Below are positions 1-6,955 of a DNA stretch of 15,658 nt, one piece after another. Position 1 is the stretch's first letter. Each line of letters begins with the position of its first letter. The DNA comes from Planctomycetota bacterium. GTDB taxonomy: Bacteria > Planctomycetota > Planctomycetia > Isosphaerales > Isosphaeraceae. Both the position numbers and the translations under genes were made by a program. The notes under the pieces are model-generated. The model was not told the origin of the DNA. It saw only the letters and a program-made list of their open reading frames with translations, and ran no database searches. The stretch covers positions 1-15,658 of the forward strand of contig JAJYCH010000028.1 of NCBI GenBank assembly GCA_021778575.1, in the 5' to 3' direction.

Positions 1-377
1 CCGGCGACCCACTTCTTGAGCAGCTCCTTTTGCCGGGCGTCGAGCTCCTTGTGAGCGGTGGGGGGCGGCATCACCTCTTCGGGGTCGTCGGACAAGATCC
101 GGTTGATCAGTTCACTCTCGTCGAGCTTGCCCGGGACGATCGCGCCGGACTTGATGGCGTCGTCGCGGCGATCGAGCCGGAGGTCGGCCTTGCGCGAGCC
201 GCTATCGGGGCCGTGACAGCGAAAGCACGTCTCACGAAGGATCGGCCGGATATCGCGGTTGAACTCGACGTCGCCGGCCTGCGTCGCGGTTGAACTCGCG
301 CCCATCACGCCCAGGAGGACGACCAACCCGGCCCAACCACCGGCAGAGCGGCAAGTTCCGGTCACAAACTGGCTCAT
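1..377 (-). CDS. PSCyt1 (planctomycete-type cytochrome c) protein, N-terminal part
   Basis: The minus-strand frame from ATG at 377 stays open to the left edge (125 codons seen). Residues 1-35 look like a signal peptide: a hydrophobic stretch WAGLVVLLGVMGASS followed by small residues ending near TQAG. Then comes VEFNRDIRPIL and a CxxCH heme-attachment motif, CFRCH, at residues 51-55, with EVMPPP at 101-106 supplying a likely distal methionine ligand. This order is typical of the planctomycete cytochrome c domain PSCyt1. In that family it usually precedes PSCyt2 (DUF1549) and PSD1 (DUF1553) domains in proteins of about 800-1000 residues; those parts would lie outside the window. A GGGAGA ribosome-binding site sits 7 bases before the ATG. 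It is probably exported and heme-bearing. The substrate or redox partner cannot be read from this fragment. Confidence 0.88.
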   Translation of the reverse strand, partial: MSQFVTGTCRSAGGWAGLVVLLGVMGASSTATQAGDVEFNRDIRPILRETCFRCHGPDSGSRKADLRLDRRDDAIKSGAIVPGKLDESELINRILSDDPEEVMPPPTAHKELDARQKELLKKWVA

Positions 378-844
378 CGGGTCTCTCCCTCACGAACGAG
401 AAATCGGACCAGCGGCGGCCATCGTCGACGCTCGGCCCGGACAGGGCGGGCGGATCTCCGAGGCGTGTCGCCCCCAATAGACAAACGGATCGATACGAAC
501 CAGACGGTAGGACGATCGGGGCGAGATTTCGGCACGATGATCGTTACCTCTAACTTATGCTGGACAACTCCCTCCGGTCAAGCGGGTGAAGCAGGTGGGT
601 AGGTGGATTGCAAGGTCTGGTCGGGTCCGCTCTGCGGACCGTGGTTTCGGCCTTCGCCCGACCATGGATCACCAACCAGACGTTCGATATTTGTGGATCG
701 AAACCACGGTCCGCGCAGCGCACTCGACTCGATCGTCCCGACCGTTTCCAAAAACCCGACTTATCGACCCTCCCGGCAAGAGAATATCTCTATCGATGTC
801 GGTCTTTTCCGCACCAATTTTTGTCATGTAGACGGGGGATGGTC
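378..844. other. Divergent intergenic region containing a REP-like repeat
   Basis: These 467 bases separate the minus-strand PSCyt1 gene from the plus-strand NALKHGL-motif gene. The right half holds a palindrome-ended repeat (604-728). Overlapping open frames here cross the repeat and have no family-like sequence, so I do not call a gene. No promoter with two good hexamers was found for either flanking gene. Confidence 0.6.
604..728 (+). repeat. REP/BIME-like palindromic repeat, copy 1 (degenerate)
   Basis: The core 620-728 is 109 bases long, the same length as copy 2 at 2286-2394, and about 83% identical to it by hand alignment. A conserved 16-base lead-in (about 604-619) also matches. The left arm (620-645) contains GGTCCGC-TCT-GCGGACC, a self-complementary hairpin. 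The right arm (703-728) is its diverged inverted copy. The arms have drifted more than those in copy 2, so this looks like the older or decayed copy. It lies about 115 bases before the start of the next gene. Confidence 0.8.
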
Positions 845-1924
845 ATGATCGTGTCGGAAGCGCGGATTCAGGCGAATCGGCTCAATGCTTTGAAATCGTC
901 GGGGCCGAAAACGGCCGAGGGCAAGGAGCGGTCGCGGGCGAATGCCTTGAAACATGGGCTTTGCGCGTCGGTCGTGGTCGCCGAGAGCCTGGAGTTGATC
1001 CAGCAGCGGTCGGGCGAGTTCTTTGACACGCTCAAGCCGCAGAACGAGGTTCATGTCTGGATGGTTGATCAGGCCGCGCTCGCCTCGATCAAGATCGAGC
1101 GCTGTCAGCGAATCGAGCGGCGGGCTCGCGACAAGATGGCGCTCCGGGCCGAGCTGACCTGGGACGATGACCGGCGGATGGAGGCGGAGGTGCTCGGCCG
1201 ATCGCTCGCCAAGGACCCGTGCGCCACCGTCCAGGCGCTGCGGTCGACGCCGCAAGGCTGCGAGTGGCTGATGGTCCGCTGGGCGATGCTCGCCCACTCG
1301 GCCGATACGCAACCTGAAGGCTGGACCGACGATCAGTCGAAGCTGGCCTTCGACCTTCTGGCCACGCCGCACCCGTTCCGTCCCGGCCGAAAACCGGGGG
1401 CTTCGCTCGATTTCGAGGGGAAAGTGCTCGACCCGGACAACGACCCGGCCCGGATCGCCCGCCGAGAGATCGCCGCGCTCAAGGAGCGCCGCGAGATCGT
1501 CGCCGATATCGACGAAGTTCAGCGGACTCTGACCTCGGTCGACCTGACCAACGAGGGAGACCCCGAACTCCGCCGGCTCCGCCGCTATGAAGCCGATCTT
1601 CATAACAAGATGAAATGGTATCTCACCCAGATCAATACCCCGTCCCCCTACCGAGTTCCCGACCCGAGCCTCAAACCAAGCTGGAAGCTGAACCCCGAAC
1701 CGGACTTGAAGGACGTCCCGAAATCGCCCGACGAGATCGCCGCCGCCAACTGGACGCCCGAGATGATCCGACCGCCGTTCGACCTCGAACCCGACGAGTT
1801 TCCCGAGCCGGATAAAGTCGCCGATATCCCCCAGATTGTCGCGAAGCGCCAGGAAAAGAAATTCCGCAAAGCCGAGGCCCAGCGCCAGACCCGCCGGAAG
1901 AAGGTCGAACGGCTCCGCGCATAA
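845..1924 (+). CDS. Uncharacterised protein with N-terminal GPKTAEGK/NALKHGL motif
   Basis: This is a 359-residue protein of unknown function. Residues 9-39 carry the pattern QANRLNALKSSGPKTAEGK followed by SRANALKHGL, which I recognise as the N-terminal signature of a protein type common in planctomycetes; I know no assigned activity. The middle (about 40-290) is charged and predicted mostly helical. The C-terminal third is proline-rich (PSPYRVPDPSLKPSW, PEPDLKDVP) and ends in a strongly basic tail, KKFRKAEAQRQTRRKKVERL. There is no signal peptide or membrane segment, so it is probably cytoplasmic, and the basic tail could bind nucleic acid (inference). The frame opens far upstream, across the repeat. 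I chose ATG 845 because GGGGG at 834-838 is well spaced for it; ATG 839 overlaps that purine run. The gene stands alone between two copies of a REP-like repeat. Confidence 0.8.
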   Translation: MIVSEARIQANRLNALKSSGPKTAEGKERSRANALKHGLCASVVVAESLELIQQRSGEFFDTLKPQNEVHVWMVDQAALASIKIERCQRIERRARDKMALRAELTWDDDRRMEAEVLGRSLAKDPCATVQALRSTPQGCEWLMVRWAMLAHSADTQPEGWTDDQSKLAFDLLATPHPFRPGRKPGASLDFEGKVLDPDNDPARIARREIAALKERREIVADIDEVQRTLTSVDLTNEGDPELRRLRRYEADLHNKMKWYLTQINTPSPYRVPDPSLKPSWKLNPEPDLKDVPKSPDEIAAANWTPEMIRPPFDLEPDEFPEPDKVADIPQIVAKRQEKKFRKAEAQRQTRRKKVERLRA

Positions 1925-2269
1925 GCGCCGGAAGTCGGAAGAAACATCAGAGAAAATCGATCCGAAAGGCTCGCGATGCCCCGACCGGGACCCGCGCGCG
2001 CTGCAAAAATGAGATCAAGATAAACTGGGGTGTTGGGGCTGAGTTTGCGGTTGGCTGTCGGTGATCCTTCGCGATTTCACCAGGATTTTCGATCGAACGT
2101 GGCCAGATTTTGCCGGGTCAAAGATCCGATTGTGCCGATGAATTCTGCGTGGCGAGGAACGAAGCCACCGAGGGGGCTAGTTTGTGCGGTTTGGAGTGGT
2201 GAGGAAAGTTTCGAGCGTTGGGAAGGCTGGCGAATGAAAGAGGGGGGCAACCGTGATGATTCAACCAGA

Positions 2270-2394
2270 AGGATTGCAAAGTCTGGTAGGGTCCGCTGTG
2301 CGGACCGTGGTCGCGGCCTTCGCCCGACCACAGTTCGAGGACCCGACGTTCGAGATTTGTCGATCGAAACCACGGTCCGCACAGCGGACCCTAC
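2270..2394 (+). repeat. REP/BIME-like palindromic repeat, copy 2 (intact)
   Basis: The left arm 2286-2311 begins GTAGGGTCCGCTGTGCGGAC and continues CGTGGT. The right arm 2369-2394 is its exact 26-base reverse complement. Each arm is itself a hairpin, GGTCCGC-TGT-GCGGACC, preceded by GTAG. That is the layout described for REP sequences (tetranucleotide foot plus palindrome) paired head to head as a BIME. REP elements are typically mobilised by RAYT (TnpA-REP) transposases; none is encoded in this window. A 57-base spacer separates the arms, and the lead-in GGATTGCAAAGTCTG matches copy 1. Confidence 0.88.
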
Positions 2395-2443
2395 AGTTGT
2401 CAGACATCTTCTCAATCTCCTTCATGATTCAACCGCTTTGCTC

Positions 2444-2471
2444 TTCACAAAATGAGACCGTTCACTATCAT
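2444..2471 (+). promoter_or_regulatory. Sigma70-like promoter candidate for the HEAT-repeat gene
   Basis: TTCACA (2444-2449) and TATCAT (2466-2471) each match the consensus hexamers at 5 of 6 positions, with a 16-base spacer. They lie 82 bases before the ATG at 2553 and just after the REP-like repeat. No experimental support. Confidence 0.42.
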
Positions 2472-2552
2472 TCGCGGGCCGGAACGAGCATCAAGGCGTG
2501 GGCCAGGAGGCTGTCGGCCCGGTTCGACCGGGACGCTCAAGGAGGACGGGCG

Positions 2553-3509
2553 ATGACGATCGGATGGAAGTCGAGTCTGACCGTGGGGCTTCTCGGTCTC
2601 GGTCTCTGCGGACCCCTGGCGGTCGGCCAGGTAGTCGAGGAGAAGCGCGAGACCAAGCTCACCGGACCCAGAGGCCGGACGATCGAGCGCGATATCACGG
2701 TCCAGCGCGGTCCGGGCTACATCGATCGCCAGGTTGAGGTCAAGCGGCCCGGCGGCACCATCATCCGCGATACCCGGATGCAAACCGCCCCGTTCGGTCG
2801 GCCGGGAATGGTCCCGTTCCGAGGTGGAGTGCCGCGGTTTTACGGTGGTCCGCGCTACGTGGAACCGGTGATCGTCGCGCCGCCGCTGATTTCCGGATTC
2901 GTCGGTCTCCCGGCGCTGAATTTCGTCTTTGGTGGCGGGGCTCCGATCGGCCCGCCGATGGTTCCGGGTCCGCCGATGGTTCCGGGTCCGCCCCCGCCAC
3001 CGCCGGTTTTCGACCCATTCATGGATGCTCTGGGTCGGCTCAAGAGCTTTCACGCCAGCAGCCGCCGCGATGGCGCGCTGACGCTGGGCCGGATGGGTGA
3101 TCCCCGAGCGGTCCCGGCTCTGAACGAACGGCTCGAACATGACTTCGACAAGGAAGTCCGGGTCGCCGCCGCCTGGGCTCTGGGCGAGATCGGCGACGAA
3201 CGCGGAGCGGTCGCCCTGGAACGCGCCGTGATCACCGAGAAGTGGCACCGCGAAGTCCGCGACGCCGCGTCTCTGGCCCTCCAGAAGCTCCCCAAACCGG
3301 GCGAGGTCCGCGAGTCGCGAGTCACCACCAGCCCGGTCGCGCCGCCTCTGCCTCCTCCCCCGGCAACCACCACCTCGCCCGCCGGCCAGTCGGGCGAAAT
3401 CGACCCCGGCCCGGCCCCGAAAACCACTCCGTCGGACCAGCCGCCACCACCGCCGGTGCCCATCCCGAGCCTGGAACGACCAACCACCGATGGCCCGACC
3501 TCCCTCTGA
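2553..3509 (+). CDS. Secreted HEAT-repeat protein with proline-rich segments
   Basis: A 318-residue protein. Residues 1-25 form a signal peptide (SSLTVGLLGLGLCGPLAVG, cleavage likely before Gln26). Residues 26-80 are charged, RGRTIERDITVQRGPGY. Residues 80-150 are rich in glycine and proline, including a duplicated PPMVPG. Residues about 168-246 hold two HEAT/PBS-lyase-type repeats: RRDGALTLGRMGDPRAVPAL and EVRVAAAWALGEIGDERGAV, then EVRDAASLALQKL. The C-terminal 70 residues are a low-complexity proline-rich tail. HEAT repeats of this kind usually mediate protein binding, so an extracytoplasmic scaffold is likely; no enzyme motif is seen. The frame extends upstream to 2253, but ATG 2553 has GGAGG 7 bases before it and starts the signal peptide. 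The gene ends 21 bases before the permease and is probably cotranscribed with it. Confidence 0.85.
   Translation: MTIGWKSSLTVGLLGLGLCGPLAVGQVVEEKRETKLTGPRGRTIERDITVQRGPGYIDRQVEVKRPGGTIIRDTRMQTAPFGRPGMVPFRGGVPRFYGGPRYVEPVIVAPPLISGFVGLPALNFVFGGGAPIGPPMVPGPPMVPGPPPPPPVFDPFMDALGRLKSFHASSRRDGALTLGRMGDPRAVPALNERLEHDFDKEVRVAAAWALGEIGDERGAVALERAVITEKWHREVRDAASLALQKLPKPGEVRESRVTTSPVAPPLPPPPATTTSPAGQSGEIDPGPAPKTTPSDQPPPPPVPIPSLERPTTDGPTSL
2952..2987 (+). repeat. 18-bp perfect tandem duplication in the HEAT-repeat gene
   Basis: CCGCCGATGGTTCCGGGT occurs twice in tandem and encodes PPMVPG twice within the proline-rich linker. Being a multiple of three it keeps the frame. Copy number could vary between strains. 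Confidence 0.85.
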
Positions 3510-3530
3510 TCGCGAAAGGTTAAGCTTAAA

Positions 3531-4964
3531 ATGGCCGACGTCGAGCCGGCTTCTCTCGACGTCGTTCCGTCCCCGACCGTGGAGCCTCCCGCCGGTTTCG
3601 GCCTGGCCACCGCCACCTTCGTAATCGTCTCCAGCATGATCGGCGTCGGTATCCTGACCACGTCGGGCTACACGGTCGCGAAGCTGGGCAGTAATCAGCT
3701 CATGCTGGTGCTCTGGGTGTTTGGCGGGGCTGTGGCGCTTTGCGGAGCTTTGACTCTGGCCGAGCTGTCAGCGGCGTTGCCCCGGTCGGGCGGCGAGTAT
3801 GTGATCTTTCTCGAAGCCTACGGGCGGTTGCCGGCGTTTCTGGCCGGCTGGGTCTCGTTCCAGTTCGGGTTCTCGGCGCCGATCGCGGTCGCGGCGTCGG
3901 CGTCCTGGACGTATCTCCTGGGACCTCTGGACATTGCGCCCGAATTACTGGCTCCGATCCGGCCTTTGCTGGGAACGCTGACCATCGTGATCTTCGCCTT
4001 GATTCACTCCTCGGGGCGGGGCCGATCGATGCAGCTTCAGGGGGCGGTGACGGTCCTCGAACTGTTGTTTCTGATGGCGTTCGTGGTCGCCGGGCTGATC
4101 CTGGGGCGGGGCCACTTCGCGAACCTGGCGGATCGGCCACCATTGAGCGGCTCGCTGGTCCTGGGCATGGTTTTCGCGATGGTTTATATTTCCTACGCTT
4201 ATACCGGGTGGAATGCGGCGTCGTACCTGGCCGGCGAGATTGGCGACGCGACCCGGCGGCTTCCCCGGGCGATCCTGGCCGGAACGCTACTGGTCACGAC
4301 GCTTTATCTGGCATTAAATCTGGTCTTCGCGCTGGCGTTACCGGCCGGTGAGATCCAGGCCCTGGCGGACCAGGGGCCGGCCGACGTGGTCGAGCCGATT
4401 GCCGAGCTGGCGGCGACCCGGCTGTTCGGGCCGGTCTGGTCGAACCGGGTTTCGGTCGGCGTGGGCCTGATCTTGCTCTCGACGCTCTCGGCGTATCTCC
4501 TGACGGGGCCACGAGTCACGTTCGCGATGGCCCGGGCGGGGCAGTTCCCGGCGGTTGCCGGTCGGCTCTCGTCCCGGACCGGGACGCCGGTGGTGGCCAC
4601 GGCGCTCCAGGCAGGCTGGGGGTTGGTCCTGCTCTGGACCGGCTCGTTTCAGGCGATCGTGCTTTATTCAGGGGTTGGCCTGGCGATCGCTTCGCTGCTC
4701 TCGGTCGGGGCGGTCTATGTTCTTCGGGTCCGCCAGCCTGATCTTCCTCGACCGTTTCGGGTCCCCGGCTACCCGTGGGTCCCCGCGTTTTACCTGGTCC
4801 CCACAACTGCTCTGGTCGTCGCTGTCTTCTATGAAACCCCCTGGATCGCCAGTTTTTCGGTTCTCAGTATCCTGACCGGTTTGCCCGTCTACGCCGTCAT
4901 GAATGGTTGGGCGGGTCGGTCCGGTCGAAAGGACCAGGATGTTGTCAATTTTACAAAGAGTTGA
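3531..4964 (+). CDS. APC-superfamily amino acid permease
   Basis: This 477-residue integral membrane protein has about 12 hydrophobic segments and belongs to the amino acid/polyamine/organocation (APC) superfamily. After a 20-residue polar N-terminus, TM1 contains SMIGVGILTTSGY (35-47), the unwound-helix glycine motif of APC transporters. It is followed by LAELSAALPRSGGEYVIF (76-93), the conserved segment after TM2. The C-terminal part has RQPDLPRPFRVPGYPWVP, typical of LAT/AA_permease_2 members. It would import or exchange amino acids across the inner membrane; the substrate cannot be deduced from the sequence. Its length fits the family and no key segment is missing. It starts 21 bases after the HEAT-repeat gene, and the preceding AAAGG is only a weak ribosome-binding site, so it may rely partly on coupling to the upstream gene. 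Confidence 0.92.
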   Translation: MADVEPASLDVVPSPTVEPPAGFGLATATFVIVSSMIGVGILTTSGYTVAKLGSNQLMLVLWVFGGAVALCGALTLAELSAALPRSGGEYVIFLEAYGRLPAFLAGWVSFQFGFSAPIAVAASASWTYLLGPLDIAPELLAPIRPLLGTLTIVIFALIHSSGRGRSMQLQGAVTVLELLFLMAFVVAGLILGRGHFANLADRPPLSGSLVLGMVFAMVYISYAYTGWNAASYLAGEIGDATRRLPRAILAGTLLVTTLYLALNLVFALALPAGEIQALADQGPADVVEPIAELAATRLFGPVWSNRVSVGVGLILLSTLSAYLLTGPRVTFAMARAGQFPAVAGRLSSRTGTPVVATALQAGWGLVLLWTGSFQAIVLYSGVGLAIASLLSVGAVYVLRVRQPDLPRPFRVPGYPWVPAFYLVPTTALVVAVFYETPWIASFSVLSILTGLPVYAVMNGWAGRSGRKDQDVVNFTKS

Positions 4965-5183
4965 TGGGTCCTGATCCCGGTTTCCGGACGATCGAACTTG
5001 AATCTTTCTCAATTCGGCCGAACAGTTTACGACGATGGATCGGTCGTCCCCGCGCGGTCGTGGCATACACTTTGCCTTGGGTCCATTTGAGGGTCGGATG
5101 GCGATCAACTGATCTCCATCGGCTGGCGAGTTGGGCCAGGATCAGGAAAAATCGGTCCTTTACCGAATTTCCTGATTTACCCA

Positions 5184-5192
5184 TGTTATAGT
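5184..5192 (+). promoter_or_regulatory. Extended -10 promoter candidate for the YTV gene
   Basis: TGTTATAGT contains the TGn extension and a TATAGT hexamer (5 of 6 matches to TATAAT). There is no good -35 at 16-18 bases, which extended -10 promoters can tolerate. It would give a 5' leader of about 175 bases on the YTV transcript, covering the short ORF and the hairpins. Confidence 0.4.
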
Positions 5193-5291
5193 CGTAGTGG
5201 ACGCACAATTCGCCGCTCCGATCCGGGATGCGGCGAGCCTGGACGTCCGGTCGATTGCCCCACGGGACGGGGGAGGACTCAAGGACGAGGC

Positions 5292-5330
5292 ATGGATCTC
5301 CTCCGGGCCTTTTTGCTGAACACCCTTTGA
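5292..5330 (+). CDS. Possible 12-residue leader peptide upstream of the YTV gene
   Basis: ATG at 5292 opens a 12-codon frame, MDLLRAFLLNTL, ending with TGA at 5328-5330. AAGGA (5281-5285) lies 6 bases before the ATG, a well-placed ribosome-binding site. Five of the twelve residues are leucine. The frame ends 43 bases before the YTV start. Its third and fourth codons (CTC CTC) are complementary to the YTV gene's Shine-Dalgarno sequence, so its translation could affect access to that site (inference). It is very short, so chance occurrence is possible. Confidence 0.3.
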   Translation: MDLLRAFLLNTL

Positions 5331-5373
5331 CAAACGCACCAGGGACGCCCGTTTTGCTTTCGAGGAGCTTCGC

Positions 5374-6924
5374 ATGTCAAGGTACATGAGTGGATGTCGC
5401 CTCCTTCCGGGCGCTCTGCTGGCGATCCTGGGGTGGGCTGGTCCGAGCTGGGCCACTTATGGCGGTGGTGCGTGCCATCGCTGCGCACCGGCGGCCGTGG
5501 TCCAGACCAGCACCGTCGTCCTGGCGCCGCAGTGCCAGACCGTCAACCAAACCGTCTACGAAACGGTCTATGAGAATCAGTCGTTCACCGCCATGGAGAC
5601 GCAGTACCGAACCGTCTTGAAGACCGAACAATATACGGTCATGAAGCCGGTTTCAGAAACCTCTTACGTCCAGCGCAAGTACACGGTGATGAAGCCGGTC
5701 ACGCAGACTTCGATGCTCGAACGGCATTACACCGTGGCTCGACCGGTCTACACTGATGAAGTACGCGAGCGCAAGTATACGGTGATGAAGCCGCTCTACA
5801 CGACGGTCGATCGCGAGCGTCGGTACAAGGTGTCGCGACCGGTCTACGCCACCGAGATGCGTGAGCGTAAGTATACGGTGATGAAGCCGGTCTACCAGAC
5901 CTCGGACCGGATCAATCGTTACACCGTGAGAAAGCCGGTTTACGTCAACGAGACCCGCGAACGCCGCTACAACGTGATGAAGCCGGTTTATCAGACCTCG
6001 ATCCGCGAGCGTCGGTACACGGTGATGAAACCGGTCACGACGACCCAGATGGTCACCCAGCCGTACACCGTCCGCAAGCCGGTGACGACGGTGACCGAGG
6101 TGGTCCGCGAGTGCGGGCGGTACGAGACTCAGTTCACCACCGTTCCCGGTCCGATCGTCGAGCGGCGGGTCCGGGTTCCGGTCGAGGAGTGCGGTTGCGA
6201 GCCGGTCAAGACCGGCTGCTTCCACAAGAAAAAGGCGTTTGCGACGGTCGCCATCCAGCGTGCCCCTCGGACCGTCCGGGAGCGGGTCTTCGTCTCGAAA
6301 CCGGTTGTCGAGCAAGTCACCCAGACCCGCTACGTGGCCGAGACGGCTTATCGTCAGGTCGCCGTCCAGTCGTGCCAGATGGTCGCCGAGGAGATGGTCG
6401 AGAAGATCCCCGTGACGACCTGCCAGATGGTCACCGAGGAACGGATCGAGCCGTATCAGGTTCGGACCTGCCAGTATGTTGATGAAGAGAAAATCGAACG
6501 GATTCCGGTGACGACCTGCCAGATGGTGGCCGAGGAACGGATCGAGCCGTACCAGGTCCGGACCTGCCAGATCATCGAGGAAGAGAAGGTCGAGCGGATT
6601 CCGGTGACGACCTGCCAGATGGTGGCCGAGGAGCGGGTCGAACCGTACAAGATTCGGACCTGCCAGATCGTCAACGAGGAGAAGGTCGAGACCACGCCGG
6701 TCACGACCACCCAGATGGTGGCCGAGGAACGGGTCGAGAACGTGCCGGTGACGACCTGCCGAATGGTCGCCGAGACCGCCAGTCGTCAGGTTCCGGTGAC
6801 GGTCGCCGAGCAGGTTCCCGTGACGGTCAACCGGGTCGTTCCGAGGACCGTGGCCCGGACCATGGCCGTTCAGCAGTGCACGATGGTTCCCGTCACCGTG
6901 CCGAGCTGCATGACCTGTCCCTGA
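5374..6924 (+). CDS. YTV-repeat protein, probable cysteine-rich envelope protein
   Basis: A 516-residue secreted protein. Residues 1-27 are a signal peptide (LLPGALLAILGWAGPSWA). Ten units of exactly 16 residues follow (87-246) with consensus YTVMKPVYxTxxRERR, matching the planctomycete YTV domain. A cysteine-bearing linker, ECGCEPVKTGCFHKKK, spans about 271-287. A second array of nine 16-residue units (334-477) alternates TCQMVAEERIEPYQVR and TCQIIEEEKVERIPVT. Cysteines fall at 334, 350, 366, 382, 398, 414, 430 and 462, with Thr at 446. CxxC pairs lie near both ends (CHRC 34-37, CMTC 512-515). My hand count gives about +19 net charge for array 1 and -11 for array 2. As I recall, YTV-domain proteins have been reported in cell-wall fractions of Rhodopirellula, so a structural envelope role is likely but not shown here. 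GAGGAG lies 6 bases before the ATG. Confidence 0.87.
   Translation: MSRYMSGCRLLPGALLAILGWAGPSWATYGGGACHRCAPAAVVQTSTVVLAPQCQTVNQTVYETVYENQSFTAMETQYRTVLKTEQYTVMKPVSETSYVQRKYTVMKPVTQTSMLERHYTVARPVYTDEVRERKYTVMKPLYTTVDRERRYKVSRPVYATEMRERKYTVMKPVYQTSDRINRYTVRKPVYVNETRERRYNVMKPVYQTSIRERRYTVMKPVTTTQMVTQPYTVRKPVTTVTEVVRECGRYETQFTTVPGPIVERRVRVPVEECGCEPVKTGCFHKKKAFATVAIQRAPRTVRERVFVSKPVVEQVTQTRYVAETAYRQVAVQSCQMVAEEMVEKIPVTTCQMVTEERIEPYQVRTCQYVDEEKIERIPVTTCQMVAEERIEPYQVRTCQIIEEEKVERIPVTTCQMVAEERVEPYKIRTCQIVNEEKVETTPVTTTQMVAEERVENVPVTTCRMVAETASRQVPVTVAEQVPVTVNRVVPRTVARTMAVQQCTMVPVTVPSCMTCP
5632..6111 (+). repeat. Ten 48-bp coding repeats (basic YTVMKPV array)
   Basis: Tyrosines at residues 87, 103, 119, 135, 151, 167, 183, 199, 215 and 231 of the YTV protein each start a 16-residue unit, with no insertion or deletion. 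The consensus is YTVMKPV followed by a polar stretch rich in Arg. At DNA level the units are similar but not identical, with many synonymous changes, which points to old duplication under protein-level selection. Confidence 0.9.
6373..6804 (+). repeat. Nine 48-bp coding repeats (acidic Cys array)
   Basis: Units of 16 residues begin at residue 334 with CQMV or a variant. Odd and even units alternate, giving a 32-residue (96-bp) higher-order period. Cys is the first residue in eight of nine units, and Thr446 replaces it in the eighth. The unit YQVRTCQYVDEEKIER aligns position by position with YTVMKPVYQTSDRINR of the first array, suggesting both descend from one 16-residue unit. Confidence 0.88.
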
Positions 6925-6955
6925 GTTTGGCTGATCCGTCGGGAAGGGAAACATT

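Larger units (their letters stand above)
1925..2552. other. Intergenic region with REP-like repeat and promoter candidate
   Basis: These 628 bases contain no convincing gene. Open frames through it overlap the palindromic repeat and lack conserved features. It holds the better-preserved REP-like copy (2270-2394) and, after it, a sigma70-like promoter candidate (2444-2471) pointing at the HEAT-repeat gene. No clear hairpin terminator follows the stop at 1924. Confidence 0.6.
4965..5373 (+). other. Long leader/intergenic region upstream of the YTV gene
   Basis: These 409 bases hold no conventional gene. Visible within it are an extended -10 promoter candidate (5184-5192), an inverted repeat CGCCGC...GCGGCG (5211-5216 with 5230-5235), and a 12-codon leader ORF (5292-5330) with a Shine-Dalgarno sequence. 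Also present are a CTCCTC segment (5298-5303) able to pair with the YTV gene's own GAGGAG site, and a T5 run at 5310-5314. No clear terminator for the permease gene was found. Confidence 0.55.

Noticed and set aside
824..1603. 259-codon minus-strand open frame
   Set aside because: Shadow of the NALKHGL-motif gene, which has the recognisable N-terminal signature.
2030..2455. Open frame across the intergenic repeat
   Set aside because: It reads through the palindromic repeat, has no family resemblance, and ends among non-coding sequence.
2445..3248. 267-codon minus-strand open frame
   Set aside because: Shadow of the HEAT-repeat gene; Arg/His-rich with no domain.
5327..5355. TTGACA at 5327-5332 as a -35 element for the YTV gene
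   Set aside because: The hexamer is perfect, but the position 17 bases on (around CGTTTT) has no -10 resemblance, so the extended -10 at 5184-5192 is preferred.
5632..6111. 48-bp periodicity resembling a CRISPR array
   Set aside because: The repeats are degenerate, have no distinct spacers, and are codon-aligned units of a protein.
5653..6954. 433-codon minus-strand open frame opposite the YTV gene
   Set aside because: It is the antisense of a highly repetitive gene; its His/Leu/Asp/Gly-rich repeats mirror the sense repeats, and the sense frame has a signal peptide and a known domain.
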